Below the pieces are notes generated by a model. That model saw nothing but the letters and a program-made list of their open reading frames with translations, ran no database searches and had not been told where the DNA came from. Below are positions 22,675 to 30,974 of a DNA stretch of 36,683 nucleotides, piece by piece (positions within the stretch are counted from its first letter, which is position 1; every line of letters starts with the position of its first letter). Origin of the DNA: Oleiharenicola sp. (GTDB taxonomy: Bacteria > Verrucomicrobiota > Verrucomicrobiia > Opitutales > Opitutaceae); assembly GCA_025363455.1 (NCBI GenBank), contig JANYDW010000044.1, forward strand, positions 1 through 36,683, in the 5' to 3' direction. Position numbers and translations under genes: made by a program.

Positions 22675-22961
22675 CCTGGTCGCCGCAAGTGCGCGACGAC
22701 CTGCACGACCTCGCCGCCTACATCGCCAAGGCCTCACCGCGCTACGCTGCCGCGGTCGTCAGCCGGATCCTCCTCGCAGGACGCAATCTCGAAATCCTGC
22801 CCTGGCGCGGCCGCGTGCTGCCCGAGTTGGGTCTACAGAACCACCGCGAAGTCTTTGTCCACGAATACCGGCTCATCTACCGGATTGATGGCCTCACCGT
22901 GCAAATCCTCGCGATCATCCACGGCCGCCGCCTACTCGAAAATACCAGGCTCGGAGAGTAG
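22656..22961 (+). CDS. RelE/ParE-family toxin
   Basis: A 101-residue protein of the ParE/RelE superfamily. FVVTWSPQVRDDLHDLAAYI with the following SPRYAAAVVSRIL is the usual N-terminal strand and helical hairpin; GRVLPELGLQNHREVFVHEY then RLIYRIDGLTVQILAIIHGR is the beta-sheet core. ParE members poison gyrase and RelE members cut mRNA; which applies here is not clear, though the sequence is closer to ParE. It overlaps the antitoxin gene and forms the second toxin-antitoxin pair of the window. Confidence 0.85.
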   Translation: MDRFVVTWSPQVRDDLHDLAAYIAKASPRYAAAVVSRILLAGRNLEILPWRGRVLPELGLQNHREVFVHEYRLIYRIDGLTVQILAIIHGRRLLENTRLGE

Positions 22962-22994
22962 GGCCTGTTTTCAAACCTCGGGAATACGGAGAAG

Positions 22995-23253
22995 GTGAAC
23001 CGCTAATGGGATTTCACCAAAGGTGAAATCTATGGTTACCGCTCCGGCTTATCGCCTGCGCCGACAGGTTTTGGGTCTGCTTCCTGTTGCTGCCTGCTGG
23101 CAGCCCGGGATCAGTCGCGCAGCCTGCGCTGCGGCTGAGATCGCAGACTTTCTCTGCCCGCGATTAGCGGGCCCCCGGAACCAATCGCGCAGGCGATCAG
23201 CCGAAGCTGCTTGCTCAAAATTTTGCCGTTGGCGAAATTCCATTAGTGGTGAC
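22995..23253. repeat. Long imperfect palindrome (~260 bp) with nested inverted repeats
   Basis: The outer arms 22995-23018 and 23231-23253 (CGCTAATGGGATTTCACC against GGCGAAATTCCATTAGTGG) and inner arms 23045-23061 and 23187-23203 (CGGCTTATCGCCTGCGC against GCGCAGGCGATCAGCCG, 16 of 17 pairing) are nested. Further local hairpins are GATTTCACC-AAA-GGTGAAATC at 23010-23030, GCGCAGCCTGCGC near 23120, and GCCCGCGATTAGCGGGC near 23160. No protein-like frame exists. It may be a MITE-like element or a structured RNA. Confidence 0.65.
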
Positions 23254-23262
23254 TCTGGTCTG

Positions 23263-23298
23263 GGGTGACTAAGGTGGCCAGGGTGACTCAGGTGGTCA
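23263..23298. repeat. Two tandem 18-bp direct repeats
   Basis: GGGTGACTAAGGTGGCCA is followed immediately by GGGTGACTCAGGTGGTCA, 16 of 18 identical. A partial third unit (GGTGACTCTGG) begins at 23248. It lies about 150 bp upstream of mreB. Confidence 0.65.
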
Positions 23299-23397
23299 GG
23301 TTGCCCAATTCATCATCGCATGCCGGTGTGCCGGAGAGATGGCGTCCAGCCTCCCCCGCCCGCTCGCCGAAATGTCGCTGCCCCAACGAGTTTGCTT

Positions 23398-23427
23398 TTG
23401 ACAATTTCGACTAAGCGTAGCTTTGAT
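23398..23427 (+). promoter_or_regulatory. Probable sigma-70 promoter of mreB
   Basis: TTGACA (23398-23403), an 18-bp spacer, then TTTGAT (23422-23427), four of six matching TATAAT. The start codon follows 22 bp after the -10 box, so the leader would be short and lacks a Shine-Dalgarno sequence. Confidence 0.5.
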
Positions 23428-23449
23428 TTGGAAACCCCGTCACCGCCAC

Positions 23450-24475
<1,026 letters not shown>

Positions 24476-24476
24476 G

Positions 24477-24529
24477 GTAGGGGCGCTTGCCCTCAAGCGC
24501 CCACGGGCGGTTAGGGTAACCGCCCCTAC
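24477..24529. repeat. REPIN-like repeat, family A, inside the mre operon
   Basis: GTAGGGGCGCTTGCCCTCAAGCGCCC, then ACGGGCGGTTAGGGTAACCGCCCCTAC. Two tight hairpins lie back to back, filling the whole gap between mreB and mreC (it begins 1 bp after the mreB stop). Confidence 0.9.
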
Positions 24530-24544
24530 CGGAAATCTTCTCCC

Positions 24545-25378
24545 GTGTTTCCCAAACGTTTCGACCAGGCCCGCCCGTTTGTCACGCTGGGCATCATTCT
24601 GCTCGGGTGGATCTTCCTGCCCCTGGCGATAAAGTCGTTCTCGCGCGCCACCTTCTTCGAGATCCAGGCCCCGTTGATCGTCGCCGATTCCTTCGTGCGC
24701 GACCTCCAGACTTTTTGGTCCAACAAGGCCCATTCCAAGGAGGAACTGCTGAAGGCCGGCCAGCAGGTCGCCGGCCTCATCGCGGAATACGAGATCGTCA
24801 ACCAAACGAACGCCCACCTCGAGGCGGAGGTCCTCCGCCTCGAGAATCTGCTGAACATTCCCTCGCTGCCCGACTTCCGCTTCGAACCGGCCCGCGTCGC
24901 CCGGCGCGACTTTTCGGGCTGGTGGTCGCGCATGACCATCCGCAAGGGTTCCAACTACGGCATTCCCGTCGGTGCCCCCGTCGTATTTGCCGGCGGCGTC
25001 GTGGGCCGCGTCGTCGAGGTCCACCACTACACCGCGGTCGTTGACCTGATCACCAGCCAGACATTCCGCGTCGCCGCCACGGCCGCCGGTGATACCCGGC
25101 CTCTCAGCTATCAGGGCGGTCTGAACAACTCCTTCAGCGCCCCGCGTGGTACCGTGGATTTTGTCCCCCTCGACATCTACGCCACCGTCGCAGCCCCCAA
25201 GCACCTCGTGACCTCCAGCCTCGGCGGCGTGTTTCCCCCCGGGCTCACCATCGGGGACATCACCAGCCTGGACCCGAGTGCCGACGGCCTGTTCAAGAGT
25301 GGAGAGGTCCAGCTCGACCCCCGCCTCGGCACCCTGACCGAGGTCACCGTGCTGGTCCCGCTTAGTCCGGAGGAGTGA
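24545..25378 (+). CDS. mreC: Rod shape-determining protein MreC
   Basis: A 277-residue bitopic protein of the elongasome. There is one N-terminal membrane helix (PFVTLGIILLGWIFLPLAI), a periplasmic coiled coil (about 60-100, including AEYEIVNQTNAHLEAEVLRL ENLL), and the two six-stranded barrels starting ARVARRDFSGWWSRMTIRKG and ending TEVTVLVPL. It links MreB and PBP2 in the periplasm. The length is typical. The gene sits between two different repeat elements. Confidence 0.92.
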   Translation: MFPKRFDQARPFVTLGIILLGWIFLPLAIKSFSRATFFEIQAPLIVADSFVRDLQTFWSNKAHSKEELLKAGQQVAGLIAEYEIVNQTNAHLEAEVLRLENLLNIPSLPDFRFEPARVARRDFSGWWSRMTIRKGSNYGIPVGAPVVFAGGVVGRVVEVHHYTAVVDLITSQTFRVAATAAGDTRPLSYQGGLNNSFSAPRGTVDFVPLDIYATVAAPKHLVTSSLGGVFPPGLTIGDITSLDPSADGLFKSGEVQLDPRLGTLTEVTVLVPLSPEE

Positions 25379-25402
25379 TGATGAAATCCTTCGATCGACC
25401 CA

Positions 25403-25504
25403 ACACACCCCGCCCTGCGGGCACCCCTCTTCCCAGAGGGGAATCACGCTGCGTGGCTTGGGTCCCCTCTATCAAGAGGGGTGGCGCGCAGCGCCGGGGT
25501 GTGT
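25403..25504. repeat. Palindromic intergenic repeat, family B, copy 3
   Basis: Starts ACACACCCCGCCCTGCGGGC, with the core TCCCCTCTATCAAGAGGGGT at 25463-25482, and ends CGCCGGGGTGTGT. Both terminal motifs are intact. It separates mreC from mreD within the operon and ends 7 bp before the mreD start. Confidence 0.9.
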
Positions 25505-25511
25505 AGTCACC

Positions 25512-26045
25512 ATGCGCCGCTACGATCCCCGCTGGCTCATCGTCACTTTCGCCAATCTGCTGCTCTGGTGGCTGACCGGGCTGGCCAACCATTACATCGC
25601 CGGCTTCGCCGTGCATATCTATCTGGGCGGCCTGCTGCTCGCCTATGCGGCGCTGCGGCTAGACTCGAAACAGGGACTGATCGCCATGGTTCTCACCAGT
25701 CTCCTGGTTGACGCCCTCGATCCCGTGCCGTTCGGCACCAGCCTCGTCCTCTTCTCGGTGGTGCACCTCACGGTGCTCTACGGCCGCCAGCGTTTCCCGC
25801 GGGAAGGTGCCATCTTCGGCATCGTCGTAGCGCTGCTGGCCAACCTGTTTCTGTTCATCGCCCTGTCCTTTCTGCTCGTCGGGACCAATCCCCGCCCGGC
25901 CGGGGCCTGGCTGCGCATTTTCTGCGACCTCTTCTTCTCCCAGATGGCCATTCTGGTGGTCGCCCCGTGGTTCCTGTCCCTGCAGGACGGAGCCATGGAG
26001 CTCGCGGAAATCCACCCCGAGACCGGAAGACAGGTGTACAAATAG
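25512..26045 (+). CDS. mreD: Rod shape-determining protein MreD-like
   Basis: A 177-residue protein with about five membrane helices: WLIVTFANLLLWWLTGLANH, then VHIYLGGLLLAYAALRL, then LIAMVLTSLLVDALDPVPFG, then AIFGIVVALLANLFLFIALS, then a final MAILVVAPWFLSL. The position between mreC and mrdA supports MreD, which is weakly conserved by sequence. I chose the ATG at 25512 because the 18 codons upstream are encoded by the family-B repeat. Confidence 0.82.
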   Translation: MRRYDPRWLIVTFANLLLWWLTGLANHYIAGFAVHIYLGGLLLAYAALRLDSKQGLIAMVLTSLLVDALDPVPFGTSLVLFSVVHLTVLYGRQRFPREGAIFGIVVALLANLFLFIALSFLLVGTNPRPAGAWLRIFCDLFFSQMAILVVAPWFLSLQDGAMELAEIHPETGRQVYK

Positions 26046-26059
26046 CCTTTGGAAAATCC

Positions 26060-26162
26060 CGACGCCAAATTTCGAACGCCAAACTGCATGTTTGCCGATT
26101 TACTATTTCGGATTCGGTTCTATGGGCCTTTCCTTTGTTTGGCATTCGGGATTTGGCATTCG
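26060..26162. repeat. Inverted-repeat element between mreD and mrdA
   Basis: The left arm 26060-26084 (CGACGCCAAATTTCGAACGC, then CAAAC) and right arm 26137-26162 (GTTTGGCATTCGGGATTTGG, then CATTCG) are reverse complements with few mismatches, enclosing about 50 A/T-rich bases. It occupies nearly the whole 125-bp gap. The type differs from families A and B. Confidence 0.75.
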
Positions 26163-26170
26163 AAGTTTTT

Positions 26171-28138
26171 ATGAGCCGTCTCATCGAAAGCCGTACCCAC
26201 CGCAACCCGCGCCTCATGTTGTTCCATGGCGCGATCGTCGCGCTGGTCGTCGTGCTCGCCAGCGGCCTCGCCTACCGCCAGCTGCTCAAGACCGGCCTCT
26301 ATACCGAACGCGAGCGCCTCCAAAACCTCCGCCGCGTCGTGTCGCCCGGTCCACGCGGCAACATCTATGACCGCGAAGGCCGGTTGCTCGTGGCCAATCG
26401 CCCGCGTTTCTCCGTCGTGCTCGACCTGGCCGAGTTGCGCAGCGAGTTCCGCTCCGAATACAAATCCATCAAGCGCAACTACGACGCCCTCCCCAAGGAC
26501 GAACGGCCCAACGCGGACCAGATGGAGCGCATCGCCCGCAGCACGGTCGCCCAGCGCTACCTCGACCAGGTCAACCTCATCCTCAAACGCAACGAGAAGA
26601 TCCGTTCCACCGAGCTAAACCGCCACATCAACCAGACCCTCCTCCTGCCCTACGTCCTGCTCGACGACCTGGCCCCCGAGGAATACGCTCGGCTGATTGA
26701 GCGATTGCCTGTCACGTCCCCGCTCCAGGTTTACACCTCCAGCACCCGCCACTATCCCTACAATTCCGCCGCCGCCCATACGCTCGGTTATGTCGGCATC
26801 AATAGCGACCCGGAGGTCGAGGATTTCCCCGGCGAGGACCTGCTCACCTTCAAGATGAAGGGTAACACCGGCCGCACCGGCCTGGAAAAACTCTATGACC
26901 TCGATCTCCAAGGCGAGGCCGGCGGCGCCATCTACCGGGTCGACCCCGCCGGTTACAAGGTCGACCTGCCGGTCGAAAAGCGCCTGCCCGTGCAGGGCCA
27001 CAACATCACCACCAGCCTCGACATCGACCTGCAGCAGGCCGCCGAGGCCAGGATGAAGGACGCCGAGGGCAATGACCGCACCGGCGCCGCGGTCGCCCTC
27101 GACGTCCGTACCGGCGAGGTGCTGGTGCTGAGCAGCAAGCCTGATTATGATCTCAATTCCTTTGTGCCGCATCTGACCACCGCTGAGGCCGAGAAAATCG
27201 CAGAGGATGGTGCGTGGTTCAACCAGGCCATCGCCGGCGCGTATCCGCCCGGCTCTACTTTCAAGATCCTGACCTCCATCGCGGCCATGCGCAGCGGGCG
27301 CGTGACCCCTGACCAACCGATCACGGATTGCGACGGCGCCGTGATGATCGGCAACAAGCGCTTCGTCTGTGAAAACGGCGAAGGTCACCATGGGGAGATC
27401 CACCTCGCCCAGGCGATTGCGCACAGCTGCGACATTTTCTTCTATGAGGCCGGCCGCCTCGCCACCGTCGACGGCCTCGCGGCCGAGGCCAAGCGGTTCC
27501 ATCTTGACCAGCGTACCGGCATCGAGCTGCCGGGCGAAACCGGCCGCATGGTCATACCCGATCCCGCCTGGAAGGAGAAAACCCAGAAGGAACGCTGGTA
27601 CCCCGGTGACCTCGCCAACATGTCCATCGGCCAGGGCTACGTGCTCGTCACGCCACTCGACATGGCCTGCTTTGCCGCCTCGGTCGCGCGCAACGAGCTC
27701 TTCACCAAGCCGACGATCCTTCATCACCCGAACGCACCGACGCAGCATGCCCCGCCCATCGGCCTGACCCCGGCCCAGCGAACCACCCTGCTTGAGGGCA
27801 TGGAGGGCGCCACCATCTATGGCACGGCGAAGTTTTTTTCCACGCCGAACATGAAAATTCCCGGCGTACGCATCGCCGCAAAGACCGGCACCGCCCAGAA
27901 ACGCGTCGTGAAGGACGGCCAGCTCGGCACGATCAATTGCGCGTGGCTCATCTGTTTCGCGCCCTTGGAAAATCCGGAAATCGCCGTCGCCGTTATGGTG
28001 GAGGGTGAAAACCTCGGCGAAACCTTCGGTGGTGGCACCTACGCCCTGCCAGTCGCCGATGCGATCCTGAAGAAATATTTCGAGAAGAAGGCTGCCGCCG
28101 CCAACGCGCCAAAGCTGGTCAACGTGACGGCGAAGTGA
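26171..28138 (+). CDS. mrdA: Penicillin-binding protein 2 (elongation-specific transpeptidase)
   Basis: The class B transpeptidase of the elongasome, which cross-links new peptidoglycan in the lateral wall. The product has 655 residues. There is one membrane anchor (LFHGAIVALVVVLASGLAY), the dimerisation region with PGPRGNIYDREGRLLVANRP, and the transpeptidase domain. Its active-site motifs are S362-T-F-K365 in YPPGSTFKILTS, S419-C-D421 in AHSCDIFFYEAG, and K571-T-G573 in AAKTGTAQ. The SCD triad matches the S-x-D form typical of PBP2. The start at 26171 gives a normal short cytoplasmic tail; the longer frame upstream covers an inverted-repeat element. No rodA follows, which is unusual because mrdA and rodA are often adjacent. 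Confidence 0.94.
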   Translation: MSRLIESRTHRNPRLMLFHGAIVALVVVLASGLAYRQLLKTGLYTERERLQNLRRVVSPGPRGNIYDREGRLLVANRPRFSVVLDLAELRSEFRSEYKSIKRNYDALPKDERPNADQMERIARSTVAQRYLDQVNLILKRNEKIRSTELNRHINQTLLLPYVLLDDLAPEEYARLIERLPVTSPLQVYTSSTRHYPYNSAAAHTLGYVGINSDPEVEDFPGEDLLTFKMKGNTGRTGLEKLYDLDLQGEAGGAIYRVDPAGYKVDLPVEKRLPVQGHNITTSLDIDLQQAAEARMKDAEGNDRTGAAVALDVRTGEVLVLSSKPDYDLNSFVPHLTTAEAEKIAEDGAWFNQAIAGAYPPGSTFKILTSIAAMRSGRVTPDQPITDCDGAVMIGNKRFVCENGEGHHGEIHLAQAIAHSCDIFFYEAGRLATVDGLAAEAKRFHLDQRTGIELPGETGRMVIPDPAWKEKTQKERWYPGDLANMSIGQGYVLVTPLDMACFAASVARNELFTKPTILHHPNAPTQHAPPIGLTPAQRTTLLEGMEGATIYGTAKFFSTPNMKIPGVRIAAKTGTAQKRVVKDGQLGTINCAWLICFAPLENPEIAVAVMVEGENLGETFGGGTYALPVADAILKKYFEKKAAAANAPKLVNVTAK

Positions 28139-28154
28139 CGGAGGCCTGCCGTAG

Positions 28155-28196
28155 TCCCCTCTATCAAGAGGGGTGCCCCACCGGGGCGGGGTGTGT
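28155..28196. repeat. Family B repeat, right half only (copy 4)
   Basis: Only the core TCCCCTCTATCAAGAGGGGT and the right arm up to GGGGCGGGGTGTGT are present. The left arm is missing. It begins 16 bp after the mrdA stop and faces the DUF559 gene; its GGGGTGTGT end is mirrored by the ACACACCCC start of the whole copy on the gene's other side. Confidence 0.9.
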
Positions 28197-28233
28197 TCTT
28201 GCGAAACAAGAAAGACTCTCCGAACCTGCGACC

Positions 28234-28599
28234 GTGAAATTGTGGTACGTCCCGGGCCTTAAACGGCTCGCGCGCGAACTGCGAAATCACAGCACGTTAT
28301 CCGAAATTCTGCTCTGGCGGCATTTGAAGGGACGCCAACGCGATGGATTTGAATTTCACCGTCAAAAGCCCGTCGACCGTTACATCTTGGATTTCTTCTC
28401 CAACGACCTCATGCTCGCGGTGGAAATCGACGGATGCAGCCACAAATTCAAGGGCGGTGATGACGAGACGCGGCAACGGACGCTGGAGCGCCTCGGTATC
28501 CGCTTTCTCCGATTTCATGACCGCGAGGTGAAAGCGAATCTCAATGGAGTCGTGCAAGCCGTCGATACGTGGATTGAAGCGAATCGGCCCAAAGGCTGA
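28234..28599 (+). CDS. DUF559 (Vsr-like, PD-(D/E)XK-related) nuclease-like protein
   Basis: A 121-residue protein from the GTG at 28234. The family pattern is complete: ARELRNHSTLSEILLWRHLK, then FEFHRQKPVDRYILDFF with D53, then LAVEIDGCSH with E65 and D67, and a closing IRFLRFHDREVKANLNGVVQ. DUF559 proteins share the fold of very short patch repair (Vsr) endonucleases, and D53 and E65 fit the nuclease core; activity has not been shown for most members. An upstream GTG at 28135 would run the frame through the family-B half repeat, so I reject it. The gene is enclosed by family-B repeats, half on the left and whole on the right, starting 2 bp after its stop. Confidence 0.85.
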   Translation: MKLWYVPGLKRLARELRNHSTLSEILLWRHLKGRQRDGFEFHRQKPVDRYILDFFSNDLMLAVEIDGCSHKFKGGDDETRQRTLERLGIRFLRFHDREVKANLNGVVQAVDTWIEANRPKG

Positions 28600-28601
28600 C
28601 C

Positions 28602-28700
28602 ACACACCCCGCCCTACGGGCACCCCTCTCAAGAGGGGACTTCAATCCTCGCGACACCAATCCCCTCTATCAAGAGGGGTGGCCGCAGGCCGGGGTGTGT
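28602..28700. repeat. Palindromic intergenic repeat, family B, copy 5
   Basis: Starts ACACACCCCGCCCTACGGGC, with CACCCCTCTCAAGAGGGG, a short centre, the core TCCCCTCTATCAAGAGGGGT and the end GGCCGGGGTGTGT. This is the most symmetrical copy. It lies between the convergent DUF559 and transglutaminase genes. Confidence 0.92.
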
Positions 28701-28712
28701 CTCCTCCGCGCC

Positions 28713-30974
28713 CTACCCTTTTCGCCGCGCCTGTTTCGCCCTCCGGAACACCGCGCGCGGCTCCGGCCAGGTCTCCCGTCGGCCATAGCGCAGCCGCTGA
28801 AGCTCCGGGATGACTTTCCCGGCCTCCCCTCTTCCGCCTCCCGCCTCCCCTGGCTGGCGCAGCCGCGTCAGCCAGCGACCCGCCGCGCGCCGCACCGGGT
28901 CGTATTCCACCGGCCGGCGCCATTGCCACCAGCGCTGCCAGCCCAGCCCGGTCAACCGCCAGAGCACCCAGCCCGACGCGACCGCCACCATCGACCAACC
29001 GATCGTGCGCCTGATTCGTCCGGCATCCCAAGGCTGGCTCAGCCATAGTTTCAGATACTTGCTTATCGCCTCCAAGCGGAGCTTCAGGACCGAGCCCGAG
29101 TCGGTGGTGAAAGTCTTAACCTGCTCGAGCAACTGCACCTGCTGACGCGAATCGAAATTCACGATGCGCCGGTACCAGAGCACGCGCAGGCTGTCCACCC
29201 GCGCCGACCAGCTGCTGTCATGTTCCTGCTCCGCGCTGGCTGCGGCGTTCCGCGCTGAGTTCTGCCCGCCCCCGGGAGTAGGATCGATGCGCAACCACGC
29301 CTTGCCATCATAGATCTCAGCCCACGCGTGGGCATTGGAGTTTCTTACCGCGATGTAATTTTCAAACCCGTTAAGCACACCCCCGTGGAAACCCGCCACC
29401 ACCCGGGCAGGATGACCCGCTGCCCGCGCCAACACGGTGAACCCGGCCGCGAAATACTCGCAGAACCCCGGCTCGTTGGAATCCAGCCAGCGCACGATGT
29501 CGTCCGTCCCCTCGCCCTTCGGGATCTTCACCGAGAGGGCGTAGGCATGCCGGGACCGCAGCCACGCCGTCGCCCGACGCGCGAACTCGTCGGCCGGTAG
29601 TTGGTTTCCGCCGGTGCTTTCCGCCACCAAGCGCAATAAGGTCGCCACGTTGGCCGGTCCCACCGGCCCCTTGAGCATGGTCGGAGAATAATAGTTTCCA
29701 TCCGCCCGGACATTCTCCCCTCCGTGCAGCCAGCCGCGTAGGTGGCGGCTGAACTGGGGATCAGGCAGCGCATCCGTCATCACCACGTTATCCAGTTGAA
29801 ACGCCGTCATGGCCATCGGCTCCGTGCGCAGCGCGATGATATTGAATCCATCGATGGAGTCCTGGCGGTCGGACCTCGCCTTTTCCTGGGGCATCGTGGT
29901 CTGGACCTGCGCCGCATCGCGCAACCGCAGGATGCCAAAATTGCCGGGGAGCGGCAGATACCGGCTCACGCCGGGTTCAAGGTAGATGGTCCAGAATCCT
30001 CCGACGGTCTCGCGCCGCCGCACCGGAGACAACCGGCCGCGCACCACCTGCGTGGCCCGCTGGGAAAGAATCAGCTGGGCCTTGAGGTAGGTGGAAAGCC
30101 TGAAGCCCTCCGGCAAGTATTCATCCAGCACCACCAACCGCCAATAGGGCTCGCCCCGCAGTTCCCCGGCGTTTGTCAGGTCCACCCGCATGGCCACGCT
30201 GTCGTCCTTGCTGAGCTCGGTCACGTCGCCAAATCTTACCGTGTCGTTGAAACCCGACCGGCTTTTCCGGGTGATGTATTTGTCGAGGAAGAAGCCGCTC
30301 GCCATTTCAAAGCGCGGAATCACCAGAAACAACAGCCCGGACATCACGACCACCGCCGTGAAAAGGGCACTGGCGAAAAGGATCAGACGCCAGTCGGCCA
30401 CCTGGCGCAACCGGCCAAGGAACGGCCGCCAGCCCAGTCGCGTCCACGCCGTCTCCGCCTCCGCCGTGCGCGTCGCCCCGGTTTCCGCAGCATCGATCAA
30501 GTTGATGATGAAGAGGAATCCGAGCGCGCAGGCGGTGAACAGCAGCAGCAGGAAAGCAAAGCCGAGCGACACCGTGAGAACGCCCGCTACCACGATCAGA
30601 AACAGGCCCAGCACGAGCAGCTGCAAATCCTCCCGCTTGCGCCGGTAGGCCGTCGCCCGGTAGAGCACCAGCAGGATCGCCAGCCGGATCAGCACGGGCA
30701 GCGTGTCGGGGCTGAAATACAGGTCCGCCGCCATCGCCACGATGATGCCCGGCACCGCCATTTTCCACAGGAGAGGGGGCACACGGCCCGGCAGTTGCGG
30801 CCAGACCAGCACCGCGATGATCACCGCACCCACGACCCCCACCAGCCCCAACGCCTCGATGTCGAGGAAGAACACCGTCCACAAAGAGACCAGCGCCATC
30901 GCGCCGCCGAGCAGCCACTTCAGGCGCAACAACTCGTCGAGACTAAGCTGACGCGGTTTGACGGCCGTCGACAT
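28713..30974 (-). CDS. Transglutaminase-like membrane protein (TgpA/DUF3488 type)
   Basis: A 753-residue protein. The first ~230 residues hold about seven membrane helices (LKWLLGGAMALVSLWTVFFL, VVGAVIIAVLVWPQL, LQLLVLGLFLIVVAGVLTVS, and others). A periplasmic domain follows with a transglutaminase core: C505 in PGFCEYFAAGFTVL, H549 in NSNAHAWAEIYDG and D564 in LRIDPTPGG form the Cys-His-Asp triad. A further helix (TIGWSMVAVASGWVLWRLTG) near residue 670 precedes a basic cytoplasmic tail. With moxR and the DUF58 gene upstream it forms a conserved three-gene set. Function is not settled; periplasmic peptide cross-linking or cleavage is likely. The start overlaps the end of the DUF58 gene by 32 bp. 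Confidence 0.9.
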   Translation of the reverse strand: MSTAVKPRQLSLDELLRLKWLLGGAMALVSLWTVFFLDIEALGLVGVVGAVIIAVLVWPQLPGRVPPLLWKMAVPGIIVAMAADLYFSPDTLPVLIRLAILLVLYRATAYRRKREDLQLLVLGLFLIVVAGVLTVSLGFAFLLLLFTACALGFLFIINLIDAAETGATRTAEAETAWTRLGWRPFLGRLRQVADWRLILFASALFTAVVVMSGLLFLVIPRFEMASGFFLDKYITRKSRSGFNDTVRFGDVTELSKDDSVAMRVDLTNAGELRGEPYWRLVVLDEYLPEGFRLSTYLKAQLILSQRATQVVRGRLSPVRRRETVGGFWTIYLEPGVSRYLPLPGNFGILRLRDAAQVQTTMPQEKARSDRQDSIDGFNIIALRTEPMAMTAFQLDNVVMTDALPDPQFSRHLRGWLHGGENVRADGNYYSPTMLKGPVGPANVATLLRLVAESTGGNQLPADEFARRATAWLRSRHAYALSVKIPKGEGTDDIVRWLDSNEPGFCEYFAAGFTVLARAAGHPARVVAGFHGGVLNGFENYIAVRNSNAHAWAEIYDGKAWLRIDPTPGGGQNSARNAAASAEQEHDSSWSARVDSLRVLWYRRIVNFDSRQQVQLLEQVKTFTTDSGSVLKLRLEAISKYLKLWLSQPWDAGRIRRTIGWSMVAVASGWVLWRLTGLGWQRWWQWRRPVEYDPVRRAAGRWLTRLRQPGEAGGGRGEAGKVIPELQRLRYGRRETWPEPRAVFRRAKQARRKG

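Noticed and set aside
23023..23268. Possible 81-residue protein upstream of mreB
   Set aside because: It lies entirely within the nested palindrome and shows no protein-like features; the structure explains the sequence better.
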